Positions 1-11,915 of a stretch of 64,000 bases of DNA are shown in pieces; positions within the stretch are counted from its first letter, which is position 1, and each line of letters begins with the position of its first letter. Source of the DNA: Pomacea canaliculata (lineage: Eukaryota; Mollusca; Gastropoda; Architaenioglossa; Ampullariidae); NCBI RefSeq assembly GCF_003073045.1, contig NC_037593.1, positions 22,997,868 through 23,061,867 of the forward strand, read 5' to 3'. Position numbers and translations under genes: made by a program. Under the pieces are notes generated by a model. The model worked only from the letters and a program-made list of their open reading frames with translations. It was not told where the DNA came from and did not search any database.

Positions 1-2279
1 TTAGTGCAAAAGCTCATTATTCTTTTAAAATCCCAATTCAATGTGATCAGGCTTTTCTCAATAGTAGTTGCCTTATGATAGTGCAATGTCTACTCTTGCG
101 CTGACAAAAGGCCCTTAATACTTCACTATCATGCAGTTTTTTAATTGTTACAAAATTACGGAATACAACCAGCATTAAGATGGGGGGATGGGTGGGTTAA
201 CTGTTGGAAGCTGTGCCCCCAGTGAAAAAAAAAAAGGGTTTCCTACAAATGCTTCCAAAAGACAAACAAAATCGAGGCAGAGGCTATGAAAACTTACTAT
301 CTTCTGTATGCCATGGTCTGACTCCAGTCATGAATTACCCCAAATCATGCTGCTGCCGCCGCTACATGTCCCTGTTACTACATGCGTGTTTCAAGCCACA
401 CCTGCTGGCCAGTTAAGTGTGTGGGACCGTCAAGTGTGGAGGCGAGGGGGGTTGTGAGCGGGGCGACTGTAGGCTTGAGATTCTCTCCCCTACATGTGGC
501 AGGGTGCTGGTGCTGGCTACCTTACCGGGGCAGTCACTGACCGTTTTCAGTCCCAACGATGACAGAGACTGGCTGTAAGCGCCACGATTATCGACTAGAC
601 CTGCCGCCACTTAGATGCCTGGGGACAATTTGTTCATCACTTGGCACGGTCTGCACGTCACTTGATTCCTGGGCACGGCTTGCAGGTCACTGAACTCCTG
701 AGCATGGTCTGGTGAGCGGTACACATATTGCTCTTGAGCCCCGTCAGGGTGACCTGGAGACAGTGGGTGCACAGGTACTTGCGTAGAAGTACTCAACTGA
801 CAGCTACTTGTAATGAGAATGGACTGGGGTAGATTCGGCCGTACAGGCCCGAGCTCGACAATTTTCAGGCGGGATTTGCTTTTCCCTTGAGAATGTTCAG
901 TGTCATACGAAGTAAAGGCATTCTTCCAGGAGTAAACAATTATCTGTCACAGTAAGGAATGTTTGAGAACTGACTTATGCTGCCCTAGTCATGGGCCGCT
1001 GCAGCCTCCTAGCCTAGCATGTAAACATCAGTGCAAGTCCTGCGCTATTCCCCTTCGACCCACTCTGCCCATCCGCTGCCGTATCTACCGTTTGTTCGAT
1101 GTGGAAGTGCACTAACAGCCTGCTGTGTGTGCGCCAGAGAGAGAAACTCCAGTTGTTCCTGCTGGCGGTGTAGCGGTGACCTGCTAGCAGGCTGCGAGGA
1201 GAAAAGGTAGTGCCGGCGCCTTGCTGCCCCCACCCTTCCCTGTAGCTGTTCCCATCCCTCTCCAGACGACACATGGTCGCAGAAGACCCAGCTTGCCACT
1301 CACTCCGGCGTTTGTCGACATACTTCGGCTGGTCGCCAAAGTCCGCTGCTGCGCTACAACCCCACGACCTTCAGCACTACACAGAGACCGGCGCCCCCGC
1401 CATTTTCCTTGTCGTCGGTCGTCTGCTGCTTGTGTCCTGTAGCCACATCATGCGACCCAGTGACCAGCGATATTTGCCTTTTTATTTTTGTTGTTGTTGA
1501 TTCCGTGCCCGATCTTTATACATACACTCTTATAATATTCATATTAACTAAATAATTATCGGCCGCCGAAATACTCCATTTTAAAATTCATCATGTGACA
1601 CTGAGTGAACTGCCAGTTCCTACAAGCCGTTTTCTCAGACAGAACAAACGGTTGTGACGCAGACACACGAAAGCGTGACAGTCAACAACGCAACGACAAG
1701 ATGGCGGCGCCACAGTCGTCGTGACAGACTGGCCAGACTGCACGAGGCGGGCTCCATGCACCTCGCCCTGACATTCATAATACGCCACTCCGCTGCCAGT
1801 GCAGCTCACCACCTTGGGCACTCTCCAGGCACCATCTGGCTGTCATGGCAACAGCAGTTTCAGCTGTGCTAGAGGTGCAAGCAGCCCTGCTCCCCTCCCA
1901 ACAGCCGCGCACATGGGCATAATGAGGCTGTCCCTTGCGCCGCCACAGACATGTTGGGAGCGGGTCTGACAGCCACACAGTGAGAAAAACACTTCAAACA
2001 GACAGCCACTGATCTAACATGGCCACCGCTCCTGCCCACTGAGTCACATCTGGCCATGACGGAGAAGGCTGGTGCAGCTTTTATGGTCCCCAGCCTGGGC
2101 ATTGCTCTATTCAGAATGTGGCAGCCTTGCCACCACTAGGGGTGCTTGTAGGGGTAAATGAACAGCACAATGTAGTGGGATTTTGCTGTTTTCATCATTA
2201 ACCTCAATCCAAACGTTCTTCCTTTATGTCACTAGACAAGACCAAAACTGGAAAATTAGTTCTCTTATAATACAGAATA
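1..2279. other. non-coding, no gene recognised
   Basis: Mixed composition: AT-rich at the start, moderately GC-rich with scattered CpG from about 420 to 2100. The open frames here are short (under 90 codons), overlap on both strands and lack protein-like composition or paired splice signals. I see no gene, RNA or recognisable transposon. Confidence 0.5.
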
Positions 2280-2728
2280 CAGTGATCCTTCATTTATCGC
2301 AGGAGATGTGTTCCAGAACCACCCACAATGTCAATAACGAAAAATCCACAAAATAGAAACGGTATATTTATTTATGTATTTATACACTATATTAAGGCTT
2401 TATAAAACCTCCCCCATACTTTTACACTACATAAACCTTTCCCATTTCCTTAATAACCATTCCCACACTTGTTTACAATTGTGAGTAGGCGCTTAGCGTC
2501 TCAGGCTAGCAATGCTGGTTCTCGTTTCAGAATAAATACATGCACTATTTACTGTAATTCATATTAATTTTATTATTTACAATATTTCTTTATTGTTTAA
2601 ATTAATATAAGTAATACATTTTTATACACTTTGGAGTTATCATCTAAAAATTCATAAAATATTTTTTTTCCACTGATGGAAATTCGCAGAAAATCCACAA
2701 AGAAGCGTAGATCCGCGAATCATTTTCC
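2280..2728. repeat. interspersed repeat, probable old non-autonomous DNA element
   Basis: The left edge reads CAGTGATCCTTCATTTATCG and the right edge, read on the other strand, begins ATGATTCGCGGATCTACGC. These form a poor terminal inverted repeat. Near both ends the phrase AAAATCCACAAA recurs together with CG-containing words, and the middle is AT-rich. I recall this type of 'TTTATCGC...AAATCCGCGAA' sequence as a common dispersed repeat in animal genomes, but the family is not assigned. Many CpG sites appear decayed, which suggests age. Confidence 0.4.
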
Positions 2729-4220
2729 CGTTAATTTCTTATAAAAACCCATGAGTTCTCTTATAGTTTTAATACAGAATACTCCTATAAAAGTAAACCC
2801 TGTACATTTACCAAAAATAATGCTCAGTGCATCCAGCAGCAAATGTCTTCCATTTCCTCTGTCTTTTCCGTTTCAAAATCATGCTGTTTCATTGCTGTAC
2901 CACCACTTCTTATATATATTAATAGTGGCAGCCATTGCTATGTAACTCTGTATAATAAATTCACTGAGAAAAGTTATAAATGTAGCAGTTGCTGAAATGG
3001 TCAAAGGGACTGTAAGCTACTATGAGCAGTTACCAACATGAAGGCATGTGAACCAATATGAATGAGCTGATATATCAAGAAACTATACTAATATGGGTCA
3101 ATAACTCAATAACTTATTATCCTGAAATATTTTGTTCCCAAAATACAGGCCAAACTGACATCTTTTTTAATAACAGGAAGTACTATGCTGTCACATAAAC
3201 TAGAAGAGGCAATGGAAGCCTATTCTAGGACTTGGGTGCTTTAGAACCACCTGTTGAGGTTCCATTTTATGAGCAGACTCAAGTGTTTGTATCATGTAAG
3301 AAACTGCCATGGTCACCTACCCAAATGTGAACTCAATGAGGCCACAAATGAAATGCCAATAATCTTTTTAAAACTATGACTGTATCCATCAATAAGTATA
3401 TATGTCATACAGTTTATTTATCTGTACGAACAGTGTCACACCTCATCCCTCAATGCTGTCTGCCTATGTACTAATGCTGCCAATATATGACTCACACATA
3501 CACATGATGATAGGAACTTAAAAATGATGCTCCCACAAGGAAACCCTAAACTGTGGCATATTTAAATATATGCATTTACAATAAACAAAGGAAAAAAACC
3601 CAAACCAAACAGTAAGACTGAGACTGATAGTCTCTTATCTCCTTTGTATATTATTGTTCACATCAAAAGAATTGCTGTCTTTTTGGATAGCAGTAAAAGC
3701 CCCTACTCTATAGCCAAAATTATTGTCTGCCACTGTCATTTGCATATGGATAGCATGATCACTTGCTGATAAAAATATTACAATCTCAGATGTTACCAGA
3801 TTCTTTCTTTATCATATGCTCATATGATGACAGTAAATGCAATAAGCCTTCAATTTAATGTATCACACATATAGCTTTTGAAAACATTTTCTTAAATATA
3901 ATACAATTATGTGAATATATATTGTTATATATAGTTTTAAAATGTATTATAATTATCAAAATTGCAGGCTCTGAAAATTTAAGCACTTCTTTCTTTCTAG
4001 AATCCTCCAAGAAAAATGCACAATTATCATTTCCATATAATTTCTCAATAGAAAATTAATTGCACCTGCAGAGTATCTGTGCACCAGATGGCTGACACAT
4101 GTGACCAACACATATACACACCCAGACTCCTAATTCTATTCAGCAGATGAAATATTTTAGGGGCTAAAATCTTCTGCTTTAGTTGAACTATTCATTCAAT
4201 TAAACACCATAAAAAGTGTG
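2729..4220. other. AT-rich non-coding stretch
   Basis: No open frame with coding character was found on either strand. If the minus-strand exons at 4.3-4.9 kb are real, the right part of this stretch would be their 3' untranslated region. I see nothing else in it. Confidence 0.4.
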
Positions 4221-4296
4221 TCAGTCATCTGTAAAACATACAGGATGCTGTTGCCAACACCATTTCTGATACTGTAGTGCTTTTGGCACGACTGAG

Positions 4297-4861
4297 TCAA
4301 GCCTGCTGAAATACTCTCTGTTGTCTCCCAACATCTTAAAAATTAAAACAAAAACAATGATTTATAATGTTACTAAATGAAGACCATTACAAGCCAAGCG
4401 TGATAACTGGGTGCTGGTGTCACCATAAAAAAAAACAACAACAATTATTTCATACAAAATAAATATTAAGTAGGCAAGAAACTGAAACACGCTGGTGGAA
4501 ACACCGCCCCTCTTTGGGCTTGTAAGCCTGACATCACTCGCACTCTATTGTCTGTGCTGATCTCTACGACGGCATCGTGTTCATGTGAAAACCTTTCATA
4601 TCTTTCAGCGCAAGGTACTCGTTTAGTTTCGAACCACAAAAAAGTCGTCTGCTCTAAATAAGGAACTCATGCTAACAAAACACGAAACACTTTACCTTGG
4701 ATGGAGTCGATTTCCACACATACAAAGGTGAGGAGACAGCTGTCGAGCACCAGATGACTGTTCAACACAGACCGCAAGATGGCGTCGTCGATGGTTAGGG
4801 CAAGGATCTGCTCCTTGTTCTCTTTCCCAACGTCCACCACCTCACGTGGCCCACGGAATGA
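4297..4861 (-). CDS. possible last two coding exons of an unidentified gene
   Basis: On the minus strand, 4861-4696 is open for 55 codons. It follows an acceptor-like CTTAG and ends at a good donor, CAAG|GTAAAG. Its translation is protein-like: it starts SFRGPREVVDVGKENKEQIL and contains TIDDAILRSVLNSHLVLDS. About 360 bases downstream an acceptor (TTTTTAAG) opens a second exon at 4334. In the phase left by the first donor it adds about a dozen residues and stops at 4297. In another phase the same exon reads on to a stop at 4221 and also looks protein-like (EYFSRLDSVVPKALQYQKW), so the exact end is unclear. I do not recognise the protein. Upstream exons would lie in the CpG-rich block to the right, where a 5606-5540 frame (LQVLYKALATQNAEKAPMAL) follows a good acceptor but lacks a clear donor. 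The gene call rests on coding character and splice sites only. Confidence 0.33.
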
Positions 4862-6060
4862 CTAAGCCTGCCAGCAATATCACAGCTCCACTACTCCAGC
4901 CCATCCACGTCAAACAAAGGCCAGGAGTCCCAGCGCAGCCTCGGCCAACACGCGCCTGACACAGATCTCCGCCTGCACAAGACACAAGCGGCTCTTCTGT
5001 CAGTCTCGGCGTGGCCCCCGCATAGATCGACAACTGCGCGGGGAAAATGAGCACCGCACTCTCCTTCCTTCCCGCTTGCAGCTCGCAGCCAGGCCAGCTA
5101 GTCGACGAGGTCCGTGCCACAGCCCCCCGTGTCACGCTCAGACCTACTTGCACCTCGTGCGGCTTGTTGTTCGCTGACCTTCCCCAGCCGTCCGGCCTAA
5201 GCCCGTCGCGCCACTCGCCCCGCCATGTTGGATCGCTTTGTGGAAACAACGAGGACAGGACGGTTATCTGTATCGCCCTCACTCGCTGCAGCAAAAATGT
5301 TTTACCTCTTGAAACTCGCGACCCTTGTTGGAGAGAATCTCCCACGGTGACTGCAGATCTCCAAGTTAAAAGCAAAGGTTCACAAACCCACCGACGGCGT
5401 AAGTGTATGAGAAAGGGGAAGTGGGAGGAAGGGGGTAGTGACGCAGACGTCTGAGTGTAGACGATGCAGATGACTGGCTGTAGACGACTGAGATCCGCCA
5501 GGCGGATGGACTCTTGAGTGAACGCCAAGTGCTATTTCTAGCCCCACAGCGCCATGGGGGCTTTCTCGGCATTTTGCGTGGCGAGCGCCTTGTACAGAAC
5601 CTGAAGCTGCAAGGAGAAGAGTTCGAGGGGATGGGGAGCGGAGGGGTGGTGAGTTGGGGGTGGGTGGAGGCGACGTACTGGCCGCGGTGGCGGACCCGCC
5701 GCTCAGCGCCTGCGACGTTGAAGAGGATGGAGAGAAAATAGGCTCCAGATCGATTCCGGGAAAAGTCAGCTGCTGCAGCAGCAGCAGCGTACGCCACGCG
5801 TATGCTGCAGATGATTTCCGAAGACAAGCTCGCTTTCCAGACAAAGCAGAAACATTTCTGTGCTGTGAACGTTGGTGTCGCAGCAGAAGCCTCGTGACGC
5901 GTCCTACATTTTGCAGGGAGTCGGTGTGGTGGGCGCGCGTTCTGTGCGAGCAGTTAACTGAGAAGGCAGGAGCTGACGTATTCACAGCGGACGCCGCCTG
6001 ACGCATCATGACAAGAATTGGGGGGAGGGGGTGAAGTCTCGGTCTGCCACAGTGGGGCAT
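4840..6060. promoter_or_regulatory. CpG-rich block, possible promoter or first-exon region
   Basis: This stretch is clearly richer in G, C and CpG than its surroundings. Long open frames appear on both strands mainly because stop codons are rare in such composition. CAAGATGGCG at about 4775 resembles a YY1-type site near a transcription start. The block lies directly upstream of the minus-strand exons at 4.3-4.9 kb, which fits a promoter or 5' exon role. No start site can be fixed from sequence alone. Confidence 0.35.
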
Positions 6061-6120
6061 GTCACGGGGGGGCTTTCGCAGCCCAATCTCACACCATCCG
6101 CCAAGCAGGCATTTTCTTGA

Positions 6121-6207
6121 TTTAAAAGATGATATGCCTTTTTCATCACCCTGTCAGCATCTTTATTTAAAAGATGATGTGCTTTTTTTCCTCCCCTGTG
6201 TCAGCAT
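6121..6207. repeat. 45-bp tandem duplication
   Basis: TTTAAAAGATGAT begins at 6121 and again at 6166. Each copy continues with a GC(C)TTTTT run and a GTCAGCAT word. The two copies are diverged, so this is an old two-copy duplication. Confidence 0.7.
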
Positions 6208-9200
6208 GTGCAACTTTTTTATTTTTTTGGCTGGCAGAGTTGGCTTTTGAGCTTTGTGGGTAACGGATCAATTCCACGTCTTCCTGACGTCATCAGCAAG
6301 TGGCCTGCTCTGGCTTCTGTCCGTATGGCCTCCCAGCCTAACAGAGGCTGCTTCCGGGGGAACGCCCTGACACACCACTGTGCTCACCACGACCAGCAAC
6401 AGCCGCGCCGTCTTTTTTTCTTTTGTATATGATCTAGTCCACCTCGGGTACTGTTCTTTGGATAACACCCTCTTCTGTTTTTCGTCTAAATGATTAGAAA
6501 AGTTCGAAGACAGTCACGGTGTCAGTCTAATATGCTAGGCCAACATGGGGTCCTCGATGGTATAACAGCAATTATACTTCTCCGCGGATTTCGTAAGCGT
6601 GCCAAAAACATATTAGTACGTTGCTAATCTAAGGGTCCACTGGATGAGACCTTGATGAGGGTCTTCTGACTAAGACCTTCCTGATCTCAGCCTTCTCGGG
6701 CTGTGGTTGAGCCCTCACGGTTAATTGGGATATCGTTCTTGCAAATCCTCCTCTCAACGCGCCTGTCAGCGGCTGGAAGCTGGCATTGGCACTTCTCTCC
6801 CCTTACCCACCCACGCTTGCCTTAAGACTTCATCGTGTGAGTCGTTTAATGATCATCATCATTATTATTATCATCATCATCATCATCAGACGCTTTTAGG
6901 ATTCTCTTTGGACTTGGCCTTGCTGTTACCTTTAGTTGAAAATATTTTCCTGCCAAATAAAGAATGAGAAAGAGGAAGAAAAATGCATTTACATAGGGTA
7001 CTTGCCCGCCCATGTAAGGCAAGTTCAGTGCGTTTTCCAGAAATACTGTCAAAATATAGAAAGCTAAATCCTTCTTAAGACTGACCAAGCCGAGAGTGAA
7101 AAACGGTAGACAGTCTTGGCCTCGTGACGAGTTAGCATGCTTGATGGCATTCAGGACACCAGGTCAGCGACATTAAAACATCTGTTTCACGTGGTGCATC
7201 ATCAGCTGCTCGCCAGCCCACATGTTCACAAAGTTCATCTGCATTCTTCTCTTGCTTCTTGGGTCCAGATTGAATGTCTCCTCAGTCACGGTTGTATGAC
7301 TGTCAGATTTGTGATTCAACGTTTGGCCAAGTGTAGTGTGGACATAAAGAAAGGTCTTGAACGACGGACAGTCGTGACCATGAACTTTATATGACGATGA
7401 TGTTCATCATCATCATGGGCGGCGCTCATTCGTCAGGGTCTGCCTCCCTTCGCGTTATTTGATGACACAAGAAGAAAGCAAAAAAAACAACGACAAACCC
7501 CCCCCAAAAAAAAAAAAAAAAACAACCAAAAAAAAAAAAAAAACAAAAACAAAAAAAAAAAAAAAAAGTATAAGGAGAAATACATGGACTTTTAAAGTTT
7601 TTCCTTTCACGAAGTTTTTTTTTTTTTTTTGGTGACATCAAACGGTATAAAACTGATAGGGTTGTTGACTGTTACAGTTGTCACGATTTGACAATTTGAA
7701 GTTTGTCTTAGGGAAACCACTTTTTCATCGTTTCTTGACATTTGTTTTTATTGCGTTAATGACAAAGCAATAGTATTTCACAAGGAGAAATGTGTATGAG
7801 GAGACAGTACACCTTCGCCTTTGGAATTTGTTCATTAGAAAGAACCTCTTCTTGTAATAAAAATTCGTGAAAATGCTGAAATACTCTAACACTATACTTT
7901 GGTAACATTCCCCTCATCACTCCCTGATGTCAAAATTTCTCCTCAAAGCGACGTCGGCTGCACACTCCAAAGTCATTCTATAGTTCGCCAGGCCGAGAAT
8001 CAACTGACGTCCAACTCAAATAAATAATCAACTGTCGCAGGTACATAGTTTAGTGGATACATCTAACGGCGAGGACGAGGGCGATACACCGTGAGCCACG
8101 TGGCTGTCTTTACGGGAGGCTCACCAGCTCCCGTCTTCGCTCCTCCTGCACCCGAGTCACATTGGCTCTACAGTCTACAGCTTGCTGCCGAACAGCCAGA
8201 AGCCAAGATGCTAAAACAAAAACATACACACGAAAACTCAGAAGTAGCAGGTGATTCTGTGCACAAATCAAGCAGGAAAGAGAAGGGGTTATAGGTCAAA
8301 GTGCTATCCCGACAAGATCTGTATTAGAGGTGAAGACGCTGACCTTTGGGTCAGATCGGAACATTTAGCGTCCAGTTCACCAGCGAACGATATGAGCGCC
8401 TCCCATCCACCCGCCTTGCTGCTCATCTGTCTTTTTTCCCCTCAGATATCATGTTTCTCGGAGCTTGACTACGTGATGTAGTCGTGTCCAGCTGTAAAGG
8501 AAATGTGTCTGGCTTGATACGTGGCAGCCATATTTATACAAAGTTAATATGTATTCTCTGCGCTGGCCACTGGTTAACAATAACTAACAATGACATGACT
8601 GATGCCATGATATACACCACATCCAGCCACTGAGTCACAGGTTCCAGAGAACACAGGTAATGAAAGTTGGAGTGAGATGTCAAGTGTAAAAGACAACATA
8701 TAAGTAATAAAATACTATGTAAACAGGAATTCTGTTTATGCATCATGGTAAGAAAATGACGGCGAAACATCAAGCATAATAGTTTTAATCATCATCACCC
8801 CCTCCCTAACCTCTGGAATGACAATGGTGCACATTCCGACAGCTGGAAACGATCTTCAGAGATGGTGAGATTTTATTTGTGCCAAGCATGCGCTTGTCTG
8901 GGCATCGACTCAGCTGCCGACTCTGAACTCATGAGGTGGTGGTGGTAGTCGAGCTGAGCCATGAATCGTGTGTGCTTGTGAGGGGAGGCCCATCTCAAGG
9001 GGAATTACATCCACATGGTTAACATTACATAAGAAAAACAATTACTTCCATAGAGTGCCAATTAAAGGAAGGAGAAATCTGTCTCTCTCTCTGTCTCCCT
9101 CTCTCTCTCACACACAATACATTTATAAATATACGCCACGTATACATACATATTGTGCCATATTATTGCAACATGTTACCGTTTTTTTCTGTTAAGAGCC

Positions 9201-9350
9201 TCATTTATAAAGGTGGCAAATGTAATGTTTAAGGGGAATTATGGTCCGCTATAAATAACGATAATCTTAAATGTGAAGGATAATATTTGAAGCATATGGT
9301 GTTCACATAAATCAACGTATTTCTAGAAAATAAAAACAAAATGAAATACA
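6208..9350. other. non-coding stretch with low-complexity tracts
   Basis: No gene is visible. It holds ATC/ATT trinucleotide runs near 6850-6890, long A-rich tracts at 7490-7567, a TC/CA-rich run near 9080-9120, and a palindromic TGACGTCA at 6285-6292. Open frames are short and overlap on both strands. Confidence 0.45.
7480..7567. repeat. A-rich low-complexity tract
   Basis: Runs of A up to about 19 bases long are broken by single or paired C residues. Such tracts often mark old poly(A) tails, but no retroposon body is recognisable next to it. Confidence 0.8.
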
Positions 9351-9394
9351 GTTTCATCATTGGATCAAAATAGTTTCATCATTGGATCAAAATG
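9351..9394. repeat. 22-bp perfect tandem duplication
   Basis: GTTTCATCATTGGATCAAAA occurs twice, head to tail, at 9351 and 9373. The copies are identical over the unit, so the duplication is recent or conserved. Confidence 0.8.
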
Positions 9395-9484
9395 GGCTTA
9401 TTCCTCAACCACAATATCATTTGCAGCAAAATGGAAACCTTGCTGTGAAGACTGCAAGGACACGACCTAACTAATGCCTATAGA

Positions 9485-9635
9485 GTATCAATCAATCCAT
9501 GAAGTCTCATAAAGGATCCAATAAGTCTTTGACACCAACCTAAAGTCTCTCATAGTGTTCAAAAAGTCTCATGGAATATCCATAATCTCATACAGTATCC
9601 ATAAAGCCTCATTAACTATCCACAAAGTCTTCTCC
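9485..9635. repeat. degenerate minisatellite, about 20-22 bp period
   Basis: The words AAGTCTCAT and TATCCATAA recur about seven times at a spacing near 20-22 bases, each copy with several substitutions and small indels. The array is old and decayed. Confidence 0.6.
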
Positions 9636-10550
9636 GCCAAGCTTGTCGCATGTGACATGACCAGAGGTTGGTTGCTCATCAGCGCTATCCACAGCAGTAC
9701 ATCGATCACTAGGACGAAGATGAAGACTTTGAGATGAAAGAGGGATGGGTAGGGTTAGTTCACGTGAACATCAACCATTTTTTATCAGAGCACCGTTTGG
9801 TTCTCCCTCTCCCCTTCCCCAACATCCCCCCTTCTCCAAAAAAAAAAAGAGAAAAGAATGGCACTGGAAATGCAGGGGAAGAGGGTGGCAGTGTGGTCAG
9901 CTTGGGAGTGGGAGTCAGCTTGGCGTTGGGGATGGGGATGGACCCCTATCTGTGCTCACCAGCTGCCCAACACACACACACAGCGCCGTGCAAGCGGTAG
10001 ACACGCACGCGAGCTGTGCAAGGTCAAGGGTTCCGACACAGTGAGGGCCGCCAGGTATTTGCTGCGCACAGTTTGGCACACAGCGACGCCCTCAGCCGCA
10101 GGTAGGTCTGACATTGCAACAAGGACACGCCACCTGGAGGAAGAAACTACAGAATTTGTTGGAGGCTTCGTCCTACTGGACGTTCGCTCACTCCCTTGCT
10201 CTCTCACTTCTCACTCTCAGCGTGTACCTACGCATGCGCACTCACGACCCGCACAAGGTGCCTGAAGTTTACGGTTGACATGATAGCATGTCTGCACCTT
10301 TCCCTGTCATGGCAGGTGAAACACAAGCTGAGAGACAAATGATGTTACGACCAGCATAATCTGATAGACCGCGTCTGAGCTACCTCCTGAGACACGCCGT
10401 GACACAGATGACGCCCTCGGTAGTGGCACGTGACGTGACCGAGAAGATGACACGTGCCATCTTGGGGTGGAGAGGATTCAAGCTTGTGTGCGACACTAGA
10501 CGCCTTGTGATACGGGGTTGACATCATGCTGAGGTCACTTCAGAACATAG

Positions 10551-10721
10551 ATGTGGTTACAGCGGAACTGATTGTTAACAGTAGCGTTGCTAAGGTTGGA
10601 ATGTACTAACAATGGTATTGATGTGGTTGGTGAGGTGGGGGTGTGCTAACAACGGTATTGGTGTGATTGCAAAGGTCAGGCTGTACTGACAGTGAAGTTG
10701 ATGTGGTTGCCTGATGTTGCA
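10551..10721. repeat. 40-bp period minisatellite
   Basis: Units start at 10602 (TGTACTAACAATGG), 10642 (TGTGCTAACAACGG) and 10682 (TGTACTGACAGTGA), exactly 40 bases apart. A more diverged copy lies upstream at about 10551. Copies differ at many positions. Confidence 0.65.
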
Positions 10722-11037
10722 TGATCTTATGAGCCAGGTGGTACAGTTGTACAAGTGAAATCAGAGCCGTGTCTCTGTCCCCGGTTTCCAATGGATGTTC
10801 CACCAAACTCCTGACCTCCCAGTAGACAGGCGATATCCACGAGTGGTGGGGCAATCAACAGTGACACAGGTCGTAAGGTCACTGTCCGTAGTGGCCAGGT
10901 AATCAATGCTGACACACACACACAGGTCGTGAGGTCGCCGCACACTGTCGCCCTGCACAGAGCGTGTAGTCAGCACAGACACGAGGCACAACACACCAGC
11001 AAGTGGGGCCCTCCCCCGGCATCTGGGGGGCGCCATG

Positions 11038-11157
11038 GTGGCCGTGGGGCTGCTGGACTGGAGTGCTGGGGGAGTGTGTGGCCGTGGGGATGGTCGACTG
11101 AACTGCTGGGGGAGTGTGTGGCCTTGGGGCTGCTGGACTGGACTGCTGGGGGAGTGG
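11038..11157. repeat. three 40-bp tandem repeats, GC-rich
   Basis: Three head-to-tail units of exactly 40 bases start at 11038, 11078 and 11118. Each begins GTGGCC and ends CTGCTGGGGGAGTG or close to it. The array is G-rich on the plus strand. It creates long open frames on both strands that should not be taken for genes. Confidence 0.85.
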
Positions 11158-11722
11158 TGCTGCCTGTGGCTGTAGGGCTGCTGGTGGTGGGAGCTGTCTA
11201 TGGTGATGTGGACTATGACTACAGGTAGGACTGCCAAGTGACGTGGGCCTGACTATGGCGGTGGGAGCTGGTCCTACCTGTGGACTCACCGGCTAGCCTT
11301 CGTGCGGCACGGAACACGATCCAACGGCTTCTATGGTGGAGATTTTCAAAGTTCAAATGTTAACACACTCAGAAACACATTTTGGGATACAACTAAATAA
11401 GGAAACTCGTATTCACAAAATGTTAGCAAGTAAAAGCTACGTGTTGTTGATATGTCATGCTCCAAGCACCTGGGTTTTCAGACATAAACTCCTCAGGCAT
11501 GCTGGGAAGTGGTGATGATAGCTCTGTAACTTTTCGAATGTTTAGTTTTGCTCAGAATGACGGTTTCAAGGAACAGCTACGAAAGTTACTACAGTGGGGA
11601 ACATCTAGACATTCTTAATGAAATAATTAAAGCCAGCCTCCTCATGTCATACACTTTTGTCACAACGAACAAATTTGTGTTGGTAAAGCAGAGAACTATG
11701 ATCCAGAGACATGATATATTGT

Positions 11723-11915
11723 GAGTCAGCAGACTATCCTTGCTTAGTCACTGTACAGGATAGTCAGTCAGCAGACTATTACAGGATAGTCAGTCAGCAG
11801 ACTATTACAGGATAGTCAGTCAGCAGACTATCCTTGCTTAGTCGCTGTACAGGATAGTCAGTCAGCAGACTATTACAGGATAGTCAGTCAGCAGACTATC
11901 CTCGCTTTGTCGCTG
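11723..11915. repeat. composite 26/42-bp tandem array with hairpin units
   Basis: Unit boundaries can be read directly. A partial long unit (11723-11754) is followed by 26-bp units at 11755 and 11781, a 42-bp unit at 11807-11848, a 26-bp unit at 11849, and a final long unit at 11875-11915. Every unit opens ACAGGATAGTCAGTCAGCAG. In the long units GGATAGTC and GACTATCC form a perfect 8-bp stem around an 8-base loop. In the short units the last base pairs are lost. Confidence 0.9.

Noticed and set aside
4842..5528. 228-codon minus-strand open frame as one protein
   Set aside because: It lies in CpG-rich sequence with equally long frames on the other strand, has no recognisable domain, and at its 3' end overlaps a better exon in another phase.
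10761..11289. Long Pro/His/Ser-rich minus-strand frames
   Set aside because: They come from the 40-bp GC-rich minisatellite and its surroundings, and frames are open on both strands.
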